Shown: one piece after another, positions 49,506 to 60,712 of the stretch
How positions within the stretch are numbered: position 1 is the stretch's first letter
Layout of the letters: each line of letters starts with the position of its first letter
From: Geomonas paludis
Lineage (GTDB): Bacteria; Desulfobacterota; Desulfuromonadia; Geobacterales; Geobacteraceae
DNA length: 64,000 nucleotides
Reading direction: 5' to 3'
NCBI RefSeq assembly: GCF_014193585.1
Contig: NZ_BLXY01000002.1
Coordinates: 682,001 to 746,000, forward strand
Notes under the pieces: generated by a model
Seen by the model: only the letters and a program-made list of their open reading frames with translations
Told to the model about the DNA's origin: nothing
Database searches by the model: none
Translations under genes and position numbers: made by a program

Positions 49506-49721
49506 CTACTTGCCGTCAGGCCTGCGGAAGATCTTCCGCACCAGTTTCACAATGCCGTCCCTGCAGAAAACGAAAGCCGCTGCTATCCCGGAGATGATCG
49601 GGAAGAGCACCTGGAAGACGTAGCCGCCGGTGTTGGGGTCGATGTAGGCGTGGGCGTCGGTGCGGGTCAGCGCCACCAGCGCCAGGGCCAGCGCCGGCAC
49701 CCAAAGGGATGCTCTCAACAT
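49506..49721 (-). CDS. Small YIDPNTGGYVFQ membrane protein
   Basis: A 71-residue protein. A signal peptide (1-25, ending AHA) is followed by YIDPNTGGYVFQVLFPIISG, a membrane segment (about 36-56) and a basic tail (KLVRKIFRRPDGK). Similar microproteins with a YIDPGTG start occur near alkaline-phosphatase-superfamily genes (from memory). If so, it may scaffold the three such enzymes encoded just downstream. It overlaps the aminotransferase gene's end by seven bases and ends eight bases before cysD, so it is clearly part of the operon. Confidence 0.75.
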   Translation of the reverse strand: MLRASLWVPALALALVALTRTDAHAYIDPNTGGYVFQVLFPIISGIAAAFVFCRDGIVKLVRKIFRRPDGK

Positions 49722-50833
49722 GGGCTCTCCTTGACCGCCTGTCTGACCGACGCGGCGATGCGCTGCTGGTCCTCGACGCTCAGGTACGGATGCATGGGAA
49801 GACTCATGACCCGGTCGGCAGCCGCCTCGGCCACAGGGAAGCTCCCCTTGCCCAGCCCGAGGTCGGAGAAGACCGGCTGCAGATGCAGCGGCACCGGGTA
49901 GTGCACCGCCGTGGGAATGCCGGCATCCCCGAGCGTCTTCTGCACCTGGGCCCGGTTCTCCACCTGCACCGTGTACTGGGCGTAGACCGAGCTGCAGCCC
50001 GGGGCGAGATGCGGCGTCACCACCGCGTCTCCAAACAGTTCCCCGTACCTTGCCCCGACCCGGGCCCGCTCCGTCACCTCGTCGGCAAACACCTCAAGCT
50101 TGGCCAAAAGGACCGCGGCCTGCAGTGTGTCGATACGACCGTTGACACCCAGGGCGGGATGGTGGTAGCGGCGGTCCTGGCCGTGCACGCGCACCTGGCG
50201 CATCCTGGCCGCCAGTTCGTCGTCGTCGGTGAAGCAGGCCCCGCCGTCGCCGTAGCAGCCCAGGGGCTTGGACGGGAAGAAGCTGGTACAGCCGATGGTG
50301 GAGAGGGCGCAGGAGCGCTTGCCGTGATAGAGGGCGCCGAAGCTCTGGCAGCCGTCCTCGATCACCGGCAGACCGTGGCGGGCAGCGATGGCGTTGATAG
50401 TGGCAAAGTCGGCGCACTGCCCGTACAGGCTCACCGGCAGGATCGCCCTGGTGCGGGGGGTGATGGCGGCTTCGATCTTGCCGGGGTCGATGTTGTAGGT
50501 GCGCGGATCGATGTCCACGAACACCGGCTTCGCCCCCAAAAGCGCGATCATCTCTCCGGTGGCGATGAAGGTGAAGGGCGAGGTGATCACCTCGTCCCCG
50601 GGACCGACCCCCAGCGCCATCAACGCGATGAGCAGCGCGTCCGTCCCGCTGGCCACGGCGATGGCGTGGCGCGAACCGGTGTAGGCGGCAAGCTTCGCCT
50701 CCAACTCCCCCACTTCCGGCCCCATGATGTACTGGCCGTGGTTGAGCACCGCCCTCATCCTCTGGTCCAGGTCGGGCAGGATACGCTGCTGCTGTGTCTT
50801 CAGGTCGATGAAGTCGATTGCGCTCACGGTCAT
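49715..50833 (-). CDS. wbpE: DegT/DnrJ/EryC1 aminotransferase (WbpE-like)
   Basis: A 372-residue PLP-dependent sugar aminotransferase. HAIAVASGTDALLIALMALG, GDEVITSPFTFIATGEMI, VIEDGCQSFGA and the SFFPSKPLGCYGDGGA segment containing the PLP lysine are all present. These match the group that aminates the C3 keto group of UDP-2-acetamido-3-keto-glucuronic acid (WbpE/WlbC). Its neighbours encode the acetyltransferase and the 3-dehydrogenase of the same pathway. Confidence 0.88.
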   Translation of the reverse strand: MTVSAIDFIDLKTQQQRILPDLDQRMRAVLNHGQYIMGPEVGELEAKLAAYTGSRHAIAVASGTDALLIALMALGVGPGDEVITSPFTFIATGEMIALLGAKPVFVDIDPRTYNIDPGKIEAAITPRTRAILPVSLYGQCADFATINAIAARHGLPVIEDGCQSFGALYHGKRSCALSTIGCTSFFPSKPLGCYGDGGACFTDDDELAARMRQVRVHGQDRRYHHPALGVNGRIDTLQAAVLLAKLEVFADEVTERARVGARYGELFGDAVVTPHLAPGCSSVYAQYTVQVENRAQVQKTLGDAGIPTAVHYPVPLHLQPVFSDLGLGKGSFPVAEAAADRVMSLPMHPYLSVEDQQRIAASVRQAVKESPC

Positions 50834-51483
50834 GCCCCCGCCTTGAAGTTGTCGTAGAATTCCTTGCCGACGGCGAGCTCCGCCGGGAGTGCGGCCTCTT
50901 CGTCCAGGTCCAGACAGCGCAGGACCTCACCGTTTAACTGGTAGCGCAGCCCGCTTTCCGGGCAGGTCATGATCCCGGCGGCGTCGGGCGCGGCAAGCAG
51001 GTGCCCGTGCCGGCTCATCCATCCCTTCTGGCGCGCCGGCACGCCCACCATGAGGGCGTAGTCGGGGACGTCCTTCGCCACCACGGCGCCCGCCGCGACG
51101 AAGGCGTAGCGCCCGATGCTGATGCCGCAGACTACGGTGGCGTTGGCGCCGATGGAGCAGCCCCTCTTGAGCAGGGTCGTCTCGTAGAGCGAACGCCTGA
51201 GCACCTGGGAACGCGGATTGGTGACGTTGGTGAGGACGCAGGAGGGTCCCAGGAAAACGTCGTCCTCGATGACGGTCCCCTCGTAGATGGAGACGTTATT
51301 CTGCACCTTCACGTTGGAGCCGATGACGACGCCGGGGGAAATGACGCAGTTCTGACCGAAGCTGCAGCGCTCGCCGATCTTCGCCCCGCTCATCACGTGG
51401 CAGAAGTGCCAGATCTTGGTCCCCGCGCCGATCTGGCATGGCTGGTCGACGAAACTGGATTCATGGACAAAGTAGTCAGACAC
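50830..51483 (-). CDS. wbpD: UDP-2-acetamido-3-amino-2,3-dideoxy-uronate N-acetyltransferase (WbpD-like)
   Basis: A 217-residue left-handed beta-helix acetyltransferase of the WbpD/WlbB type. Hexapeptide repeats run from VDQPCQIGAGTKIWHFCHV through GERCSFGQNCVISPGV to SIGANATVVCGISIGRYAFV. A C-terminal strand region (CPESGLRYQL) follows. The start is a GTG (51481-51483) with GGAGG six bases upstream; the longer frame upstream is a shadow. It acts after WbpE in making UDP-2,3-diacetamido-2,3-dideoxy-glucuronic acid. Confidence 0.88.
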   Translation of the reverse strand: MSDYFVHESSFVDQPCQIGAGTKIWHFCHVMSGAKIGERCSFGQNCVISPGVVIGSNVKVQNNVSIYEGTVIEDDVFLGPSCVLTNVTNPRSQVLRRSLYETTLLKRGCSIGANATVVCGISIGRYAFVAAGAVVAKDVPDYALMVGVPARQKGWMSRHGHLLAAPDAAGIMTCPESGLRYQLNGEVLRCLDLDEEAALPAELAVGKEFYDNFKAGA

Positions 51484-52456
51484 GCTTGGCCTCCTTGAGC
51501 TCTTGCAGGAATTCGTGGGAGGCCGACGACACCCCTTGCGGCTTCGCCTCGCGGATCTCGTGGGCGAGGACGATGGCGGGGCGCGCGTCTTTGAGCCCGA
51601 AGCCGTTGCCTTCCAGGGTGCGCTGGTAGACGACCGTGTGCAGGTCGGTGAACCCTTCGGAGAACTCGACCTCCTTGCCGTCGACGGTGATGGAGCGGAA
51701 GGTGGAGAGTCCCTGGTCAGTGGCCGCCTGCGGCAGGTCGCTGCGGTCCACGGAGAGGAACCAGCGCACCCGCGCCCGCTCCAGTTCCACGACGCCGCCG
51801 GTGCGGTGACCGTCGGCATGGTGCACCTCGCTGTTCTGCACCGACCCGAAGAGCCAGATCAGCAGGTCGAAGAAGTGGATGCCGATGTTGGTGGCCACCC
51901 CACCCGCCTTGTCGAAGTTCCCTTTCCAGGAGTTGTGGTACCAGGGGCCGCGGGAGGTGATGTAGGTCAGGATGACATCGTGCTTTTTCTCGTTGGGCCG
52001 GGCCTCGTGCGCGGCCGCGAGGGAGTCCTTGAGGGCGACCAGCGAGGGGTGCACGCGAAGTTGCAGGATGGTGTTCACCTTTTTGCCGCTCTCCGCCTCC
52101 ATCTCCTCCAGCGCGTCCAGGTTCCAGGGACTCAGCACCAGGGGTTTCTCGCAGATGGCGTTGGCGCCGATGCGCAGGGCGAAGCGGATGTGTGCGTCGT
52201 GCAGGTAGTTGGGGGAGCAAATCGAGACGTAGTCGATCCGCCTGGCCGGGTCCTGGCGCCTGAGTTTCTCGACGTAACGGTCGAAGCGCTCGAACTCGGT
52301 GAAGAAGGAAACATCGGGGAAAAACCGGTCCAGGATCCCGACCGAGTCGTTCACGTCCAGGGCCGCGATCAGCCTGTTGTTGGTTTCCTTGATGGCCTTC
52401 AAGTGACGGGGCGCGATGTAGCCGCCTACTCCTATCAATGCGAAGTTCTTCATCAT
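51476..52456 (-). CDS. wbpB: Gfo/Idh/MocA oxidoreductase (WbpB-like)
   Basis: A 326-residue oxidoreductase. The Rossmann start NFALIGVGGYIAPRHLKAIK, the EKPLVLSPWNLD motif, the TSRGPWYHNSWKG region and GGVATNIGIHFFDLLIWLFG match WbpB/WlbA. These oxidise C3 of UDP-GlcNAc-uronate. It overlaps the acetyltransferase gene by eight bases and lies 46 bases after the dehydrogenase gene. Confidence 0.88.
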   Translation of the reverse strand: MMKNFALIGVGGYIAPRHLKAIKETNNRLIAALDVNDSVGILDRFFPDVSFFTEFERFDRYVEKLRRQDPARRIDYVSICSPNYLHDAHIRFALRIGANAICEKPLVLSPWNLDALEEMEAESGKKVNTILQLRVHPSLVALKDSLAAAHEARPNEKKHDVILTYITSRGPWYHNSWKGNFDKAGGVATNIGIHFFDLLIWLFGSVQNSEVHHADGHRTGGVVELERARVRWFLSVDRSDLPQAATDQGLSTFRSITVDGKEVEFSEGFTDLHTVVYQRTLEGNGFGLKDARPAIVLAHEIREAKPQGVSSASHEFLQELKEAKRV

Positions 52457-52502
52457 GATAAAGCTCCCCTTCTTTAGCGTTTTGGCGTTGCCAGCTGCGT
52501 TT

Positions 52503-53786
<1,284 letters not shown>

Positions 53787-53856
53787 ATGCCTCCTCTTTC
53801 AGCGCCGAGCCTGGTGTGGCCCGGGCCAATCACAATACTGACTGGAGATGTGGTCG

Positions 53857-55065
53857 CTACTTCATGCGAAAGGCATACTTCTTTATTTCACTAAAGGTGC
53901 TGCGTTCTTCTTCTGAAAGGTTGGACAGGTATTCAAGCAGGAAGGCGAGCAGCACGCCGGCAAAGAAAGCCACCGCCGTGGCCACCACGACCATGCGGGC
54001 CCGCGCCGGGCGGCTCTTTTCCGTGGGGACCACTGCCTCGTCCAGCACTTGCAGGGCCGAGGCGTCCTTTGCCTCGTTCAGCTTGGCCACCTCGTACTGC
54101 TTGGTCAGCTGCTCGAAGATGGCTTCCTGCGCCTTCAGGTTGCGCATCCTGCGCGAATATTCAAGCCCCACCCCGGGTACCTCCCCGGCTGCGGGAATGG
54201 CCTGCACCGAGCCGCCGCCACCGGTGAGGGCACCAATCTGGCTCTTCAGGCCACGGATGCTGCTTTGCACGGCCTTCACTTCCGGGCTCTGGTCGGTCTG
54301 CTTGCTGCTCAGTACCGCAAGCTGGACCTCCTTGCTCGCCAACTCGGCCCTGAGCTTCGCTATCCCCTCTATGGAGGCCTTGGCCTGCGATTCCACCTGA
54401 ACGATCTTGTTGCTCTGTGCGAAGGACTTCACATCCTCCTCCGCCGCTTTCAGGTCCCTCTTCACGACCTCCAGCCGCTTCTCCAGGAAGGCGCGCTCTC
54501 CGCCAGCCTTGGAGAGATTGAGTCGGACCGTGGTTTTGCCCAACTCTTCGACGAAGGCGTTGGCAAGAAGCGCGGCGCGCTTGGGATCCTTGTCCTCGGC
54601 CGTGATGGTGATGATGCCGTCCTTGCCGGCCTGGAACTTTACTGCGGCAGCCAGATGCAGCCGCGCCATCTCCATGGTCTTGCCCCTGAAACCCTCAGCG
54701 AACTCCGGCCGCTTGATGATGGCATCGGCGACCGAGCGGCTCCTCAGGATGCCGAGGTACAGGTCGCTGCCACCGGTAAAGCCCGCGGCGGCAAGGCCGG
54801 CAAGACCGCCCCCTGCCTGCCCGAGGAGCGCGGATATCCCACCGCCGCTCTCCTTCTGCGGCGGCAGCACCCGTGCGGTGGCGGGATAAATGTTGGGCAG
54901 TGTCAGGCTGTAACCGGCAGTGACGACGGCGACAACGGCGCAGACCGCGAAGATCAGCATCTTGCGCTGCACCACTACGCGCAGCAGTTCGAGCACTTTT
55001 ATTTCGTCGTCCACAAATCGTTCTTCCGCTTCCATACCGTCCCTTTTAGCCGCAAGATGCGCCAT
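53857..55065 (-). CDS. Wzz-like polysaccharide chain-length regulator
   Basis: A 402-residue inner-membrane protein with the Wzz topology. One N-terminal span (about residues 40-60) follows DEIKVLELLRVVVQRKM. A periplasmic coiled-coil domain leads to a C-terminal span (ARMVVVATAVAFFAGVLLAF). It has no tyrosine kinase domain. The start at 55065 overlaps the export gene stop (TGATG). An ATG ten codons in has a good AAAAGGGA site and is a serious alternative. It should work with the export protein and polymerase. Confidence 0.85.
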   Translation of the reverse strand: MAHLAAKRDGMEAEERFVDDEIKVLELLRVVVQRKMLIFAVCAVVAVVTAGYSLTLPNIYPATARVLPPQKESGGGISALLGQAGGGLAGLAAAGFTGGSDLYLGILRSRSVADAIIKRPEFAEGFRGKTMEMARLHLAAAVKFQAGKDGIITITAEDKDPKRAALLANAFVEELGKTTVRLNLSKAGGERAFLEKRLEVVKRDLKAAEEDVKSFAQSNKIVQVESQAKASIEGIAKLRAELASKEVQLAVLSSKQTDQSPEVKAVQSSIRGLKSQIGALTGGGGSVQAIPAAGEVPGVGLEYSRRMRNLKAQEAIFEQLTKQYEVAKLNEAKDASALQVLDEAVVPTEKSRPARARMVVVATAVAFFAGVLLAFLLEYLSNLSEEERSTFSEIKKYAFRMK

Positions 55066-57824
55066 CAAAGCCCCGCCGCGACGAGTACGCCTGCAGTGAC
55101 CGCAATATTGCCTATGACTGAAGCGATATCTTTGGCACCTCTCAGCCACGCAGTCTTCTCGTACTGCCTCGGCACTATGATGGTGTCGCCGGAGTCAAGC
55201 TTCTTGCCCCAGAAGGAGTTGTAAAACATGAACTTGGAGGAGTTGGCCTGGCTTATGACGGAGCCGTCGACCCTAACCACGTAGATACCGTCCAGGTCGG
55301 CATCGCCGGTCGCCCCTCCGACCTGGTGCAGGTACCAATCGATATCTCGTCCGCGCTGGGTAACGACGGTGCTCTGGTTGTAGACGTCGCCGATAACGTT
55401 GACGCCACCGGGATCGCTGGGGACGGTGAGTTGGTCGCCCCCCTGCAGTTCGAGGTCGTACATGCTCCCCTTCAGGTCGCGCAGGGAGGTGATCTCCATC
55501 AGGACGCGCCCCTCGGCCTTCTTCGCTTTCAGGATCTCTATGCTGCGCATCAGGTTGTCGAGGGTGGTCTTGGAACTGGCGACCTCTTCGGCCGAGGCTG
55601 CCGTCTGGGAGACGTTGCTCTGCAGTTTAATGATCTGGTCCTGCGCCCTATCCAGTGCCTCGTCCATGCGCTGCTGCTGCAGCTTGCGGACGTTCTCCCT
55701 GGTGAAGCGCACGCCCTTCAGGTAAGCCAGGTCGGTAAACCCTCCGGCGCGGGCGATGACGGAACTGAGCCGCTCTCCCTTGTAGATGGGATAGGTGCCG
55801 GGGAACATGACCTCGCCTTTGAGGGTGACGTAGCGCTCGGTCGCCTCGGCCCAGTTGGGGATGCGGCGCACGGTCAGTTCATCGAAGGGCTCCAGCTTGA
55901 TGTTTTCCTCGCCGCCTTTCAGCGCCTGCTCGAGGTTGACGGTGATGGAGTAGGAGGTGACCGAGCCGCCGCCACGCTTGATCCTCGTGATTTCTGCGCT
56001 GCCAAGGTAGGCGGAGAGCTTCACGTTGCCCACCTGCATGAGCAAATCGCGCACGGTCATGTTATCCAGGTAGCGGACCAGACCGGGCTTTTGCACCTCG
56101 CCGCTCACCTTGACGACGGGGGTCTCCTCCATCTGCTCGCGGGAGAATATCTTCACCCGGTCGAACTCCTTGAGCTCGACGTCCTGGGCGGGTTCGCCCT
56201 TGAGCGCTGCGGTGACGTCGAAGTAGACGATCTCGGGATGCAGGTCCGGGGGGTAGAGGCGGATGATCTGCGCGGCACCCCCGTGGTACTGGGGCAGGAG
56301 GTTGTCGCCCTGCAACAGGGTGCTCACCTTCATGCCCGGCTTCAGGGCGTAATCACCCGGGCGCAGCACGTGCCCTTCGAGCCTCACGTAGCCGCGCAGC
56401 ACGCTGTCTATGGGGAGAACGTTGACCAGGTCAAGATCCTGCATCTTGATGGAGGAGGTCTGCTGATCGGCAGCAGCGCCACTGAGATCCAGGTTGAAGT
56501 CGTTGACGATCTTCTTGTCGTGCGCCTCGACGCGATACAACTGCACTCTCTGCAGGTACCCGGTGGGATTGACGCCGCCCCCCAGCGCAAAGAGGTCCTT
56601 CAGGGAACTGTCCCCCTTGAGCTCGTAGATGCCGGGGCGCTTGACGTTGCCGACGATGCCGGCGACGCGGCCGATGACCGGCACCAGGATGGTGTCTCCC
56701 GGCTGCAGCCGGATATCCTTCCCCTTGTCTCCCTTCAGGAAGAAATCGTAGAGATCGACCGTCTCCACCACCTTGCCGTTGCGGTTGATCTGGATGTTAC
56801 GCAGGCTGCCGTTTTTGCTGGGACCTCCTGCTGCGGAGAGCGCGCTGATCACGGTGGAGAGCGACGTCACGTTGTAGTCACCCGGGGCAGCGACTTCCCC
56901 TACCACGTAGACCTTGATCATCCTTAGCTTGTCGAGGTTGACGTTGAGCTGGAAATCCTTGTAAATCCTGGCAACGCTCGCCTTCAATACCGCCGGGAGT
57001 TCGCCGTAGCTTATCCCGGCAACCTTGACCGCGCCCACTTTGGGGAGCACGATCTCGCCGCTGCGATTCACGTCAAGCTTGTAGGTGCCGTTGATGCTGC
57101 CCCAGAGCGTGACCACCAGGCGGTCTCCCGGGCCGACGAGGTAGTCGGGCCCCACCGGAACGTCGGTCTGGGCGGCAAGGGGGTCCTTGCCCCGCTTGAA
57201 GAAGCTGTAGCCAAACTGGGTCAGTTGGTCCCACCCGTACGGCTGCGGCCGGGACTTGTCGATGATGAGCGGGTTCTCCCCCATGGCCTGCTCCAGTGCC
57301 GAAGGCTCCTGCACCGGACGTCCCGTCTTTTTGACAGGCGCCTTTACCGTCTTTTTCTTTTCCTTTGTTTGCTTTTTTTCGGTTTTGTCTTTCTTATCCT
57401 TGTCGTCGCGGATGCTCTCGCGCTCTTTACGCAGCGTGCCGTCCACCGTTTGCCGCTCTTCTTTGCCGGTGGAGGGATCAAAGAAGTCCCGCTCTTCCCT
57501 GCCGGTTGTCTCGGTCAGGTCCTCGCCCTGTCCTTTGCTGTCTTTTGCAAAACCACCTTCGATGGTTTCATCAACTGAGTCCCCCTCACGGGACGTCGAC
57601 GTGCGACGATAGCTGGAGCGATCGCCGGCCTTGTCCCGCGGCGCGCTGTCTTCGTCGGCGTCATCGGGAGCGCTGAAGTAGTCGGAAGAAACAGCGAAGG
57701 AGCTGTCTTCTTTATTTTGTGCTGGAGTCGCGTTCGAGGAGGAATCCTCGGAATTTGAGGCGGAGAAGGCGGTTGCAATGGACAGGAGCGTAAGCGTTAC
57801 CACGAGAAACAGGATTCTTTTCAT
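55065..57824 (-). CDS. SLBB-domain polysaccharide export protein (Wza-like)
   Basis: A 919-residue outer-membrane or periplasmic export protein. A signal peptide covers 1-22. A 140-residue low-complexity Ser/Asp/Lys/Glu-rich segment (about 23-165) follows. The poly-export domain (PDYLVGPGDRLVVTLWGSIN, residues about 225-300) and at least four SLBB-like repeats come next. A C-terminal hydrophobic helix (SVIGNIAVTAGVLVAAGL) resembles Wza's membrane helix. It is the first gene of the operon. The charged linker is unusually long. Confidence 0.88.
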   Translation of the reverse strand: MKRILFLVVTLTLLSIATAFSASNSEDSSSNATPAQNKEDSSFAVSSDYFSAPDDADEDSAPRDKAGDRSSYRRTSTSREGDSVDETIEGGFAKDSKGQGEDLTETTGREERDFFDPSTGKEERQTVDGTLRKERESIRDDKDKKDKTEKKQTKEKKKTVKAPVKKTGRPVQEPSALEQAMGENPLIIDKSRPQPYGWDQLTQFGYSFFKRGKDPLAAQTDVPVGPDYLVGPGDRLVVTLWGSINGTYKLDVNRSGEIVLPKVGAVKVAGISYGELPAVLKASVARIYKDFQLNVNLDKLRMIKVYVVGEVAAPGDYNVTSLSTVISALSAAGGPSKNGSLRNIQINRNGKVVETVDLYDFFLKGDKGKDIRLQPGDTILVPVIGRVAGIVGNVKRPGIYELKGDSSLKDLFALGGGVNPTGYLQRVQLYRVEAHDKKIVNDFNLDLSGAAADQQTSSIKMQDLDLVNVLPIDSVLRGYVRLEGHVLRPGDYALKPGMKVSTLLQGDNLLPQYHGGAAQIIRLYPPDLHPEIVYFDVTAALKGEPAQDVELKEFDRVKIFSREQMEETPVVKVSGEVQKPGLVRYLDNMTVRDLLMQVGNVKLSAYLGSAEITRIKRGGGSVTSYSITVNLEQALKGGEENIKLEPFDELTVRRIPNWAEATERYVTLKGEVMFPGTYPIYKGERLSSVIARAGGFTDLAYLKGVRFTRENVRKLQQQRMDEALDRAQDQIIKLQSNVSQTAASAEEVASSKTTLDNLMRSIEILKAKKAEGRVLMEITSLRDLKGSMYDLELQGGDQLTVPSDPGGVNVIGDVYNQSTVVTQRGRDIDWYLHQVGGATGDADLDGIYVVRVDGSVISQANSSKFMFYNSFWGKKLDSGDTIIVPRQYEKTAWLRGAKDIASVIGNIAVTAGVLVAAGL

Positions 57825-58156
57825 GCTTAGTTGTACCTCTTACTGGAATCACAGGAAACGGCATCTGAAAGGCACAAAAATTAACGGCTACGGGTGCATC
57901 GTATATCATGTGGTCATTTAAATGTAAACGAAAACCTGCTGAAAAATAACGGAATCTTGTTCGCAACCCGGCGTTGGTGTCTTTGCAATGAGGTGGTTTG
58001 CTAATTAAGGAGGGAACAGCGTTAGGAGATCAGACAGTAGCTCACACCGAAAACACGAAGGATGTTCTTTGTGACATTACCGTGACTGCCCAGAGGCAAA
58101 GCCGATCGCAACTGCACCCAACGAAATGAAAACCATTACTAATGATCAGGCTCTAG

Positions 58157-58185
58157 TCTATACCACTTACACATGGGGTTGTAAA
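58157..58185 (-). promoter_or_regulatory. Candidate promoter of the exopolysaccharide operon
   Basis: On the minus strand TTTACA (58180-58185, five of six matches to -35) is followed after exactly 17 bp by TATAGA (58157-58162, four of six). It would give a leader of about 325 bases before the export gene. The spacing is ideal but the -10 is imperfect. Confidence 0.4.
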
Positions 58186-58543
58186 TGCAAAAACAACGGC
58201 GTCGGAAGATCTGTAGTTAATAGTGGGCAGAGCCTGCACGCCGTTCCAGACATGGTTGACGAGAGCAGGTTTCGTGCCGGAACTTTCATGTAACAGACCT
58301 AAGCAATGCCTGCAGGTGAATGAGGGGAACAGGGGATCATAAGGCCTCGCCGTTTTCCTTCTCATCCTCAGCGACTTAGAACACATTTGAGAGTGTATCA
58401 GAAAATATCTGAATGGGAACTGACTGATAATTTTTTTTGATGACTGGCATAGCGTGCCATGGAGGAAGGAAGAGACAGAATATCTTAGCGGTGCTGAGAG
58501 TAAAAGGTGTCAAAGAAACTGCCAGTGTCTGAAATTTGACTGT

Positions 58544-58575
58544 GCGGCGCCGGTTACATTGACTACCGGCGCCGC
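58544..58575 (-). terminator. 11-bp inverted repeat after the second dehydrogenase gene
   Basis: GCGGCGCCGGT and ACCGGCGCCGC form perfect 11-bp arms around a 10-base loop, 20 bases after the stop. No T-run follows on the minus strand, so termination is likely but not assured. It may instead be a transcription attenuator or binding site. Confidence 0.5.
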
Positions 58576-58594
58576 CTGATCGCCGCCGGCCGCC

Positions 58595-59884
<1,290 letters not shown>

Positions 59885-59978
59885 CAGAGAGGCTCTCCTC
59901 AACGTGGATTTAACTCCAGACAACCAGGGACAGGAGTATATCAGAAAATTTTCCGGGAACGCCACAGTTAAAGCAAAT

Positions 59979-60010
59979 TAAAAAAGGGATATCCCATTGA
60001 GAGATATCCC
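59979..60010 (-). terminator. Intrinsic terminator downstream of kdsC
   Basis: GGGATATC (minus strand, 60003-60010) pairs with GATATCCC (59986-59993), followed by a run of T (minus strand). It should stop transcripts from the pyrG-kds direction before the second dehydrogenase gene. Confidence 0.75.
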
Positions 60011-60012
60011 GG

Positions 60013-60128
60013 TGTTAGAGGGGGGGCTGGCTCCGCCAGGTGCCTGTCCCCTTAGTGGTTTGAGGAAGCTGGCTGAGCAGAACGAAGCGTTCCGCTAGAG
60101 GGACGGGCACCTGACGGAGCCAGTCCCT
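60013..60128. repeat. Long inverted repeat of the CTGGCTCCG family
   Basis: Arms GGCTGGCTCCGCCAGGTGCC...TCCCCT and its near-complement GGGACGGGCACCTGACGGAG...TCCC, each about 34 bp, enclose a central segment with AACGAAGCGTTCC. It is the extended version of the hairpin at 3906-3945, suggesting a dispersed non-autonomous element. Confidence 0.7.
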
Positions 60129-60139
60129 TCTGACCAGTT

Positions 60140-60655
60140 CTAGACGTAATACCTGGAGGTGACGCTCTCCCAGGTCCCCTGTGCCTTGAGGATCAGGTCG
60201 CACAGTTCGCGCACCGCGCCCCAGCCGCCGCGGTTTTTGGCGACGAAGTGGGCAAAGGGAAGGACTTCCTGGACGGCGTCGACGGGTGCCGCGGCGAAAC
60301 CGACCCGCTTCAGCAGCGGGATGTCGATGACGTCGTCGCCCATGAAGGCGACCTGCTCGTCGGTGAGGCCGGTTGCTTCCAGCATCTGGCGGTAAGGCAC
60401 CAGCTTGTCCAGGGACTTCTGGTACACCTGCCCTATTCCCAGTTCCACGGCCCGGTTGTAGACTACCTGCGATTCCCGCCCGGAGATGATGCCGACCTCG
60501 ATGCCGGAGCGCTGCAGCATCTTGATGCCGTGGCCGTCCTTCACGTTGAAGAACTTGCTTTCCACGCCGTTGGAATCAAAGATGATGCGTCCGTCGGTGA
60601 GCACACCGTCAACGTCGAGTATCAGGAGCTTGATCTTTTTCAGTCTTTCTTCCAT
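60140..60655 (-). CDS. kdsC: 3-deoxy-manno-octulosonate-8-phosphatase
   Basis: A 171-residue HAD-superfamily phosphatase of the KdsC type. It removes the phosphate from Kdo-8-phosphate in lipopolysaccharide synthesis. LILDVDGVLTDGRI holds the catalytic aspartates, VGIISGRES the Ser/Thr motif and MGDDVIDIPLL the final metal aspartates. I start at MEERLKKIK with GAGG upstream; seven earlier codons lack support. Its upstream gap is a palindromic element. Confidence 0.92.
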   Translation of the reverse strand: MEERLKKIKLLILDVDGVLTDGRIIFDSNGVESKFFNVKDGHGIKMLQRSGIEVGIISGRESQVVYNRAVELGIGQVYQKSLDKLVPYRQMLEATGLTDEQVAFMGDDVIDIPLLKRVGFAAAPVDAVQEVLPFAHFVAKNRGGWGAVRELCDLILKAQGTWESVTSRYYV

Positions 60656-60712
60656 GAAAACCTCACATCGCCTCACGCAAACGCTAAGGCGGAAAGAACT
60701 ACAAAACGTTTA

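Larger units (their letters stand above)
57825..58594. other. Long gene-free region with the probable operon promoter
   Basis: No convincing coding sequence. A 77-codon minus-strand frame (58153-58386) lacks a ribosome binding site and known motifs. The region is AT-richer than both flanks and contains a sigma70-like promoter and a strong inverted repeat at its high-coordinate end. I saw no RfaH ops-type GGCGGTAG element and no sigma54 GG-N10-GC box. Confidence 0.6.
59885..60139. other. Intergenic: terminator and long inverted repeat
   Basis: Contains the kdsC terminator (59979-60010) and a long imperfect inverted repeat (60013-60128). No gene is present. Confidence 0.6.

Noticed and set aside
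58153..58386. A 77-codon minus-strand gene in the long intergenic region
   Set aside because: No ribosome binding site, no domain or membrane features, and it overlaps the best promoter candidate.
58444..58458. TGGCATAGCGTGCCA as a sigma54 promoter
   Set aside because: It contains TGGCAC on one strand but lacks the TTGC -12 element at the required spacing. It is a short palindrome only.
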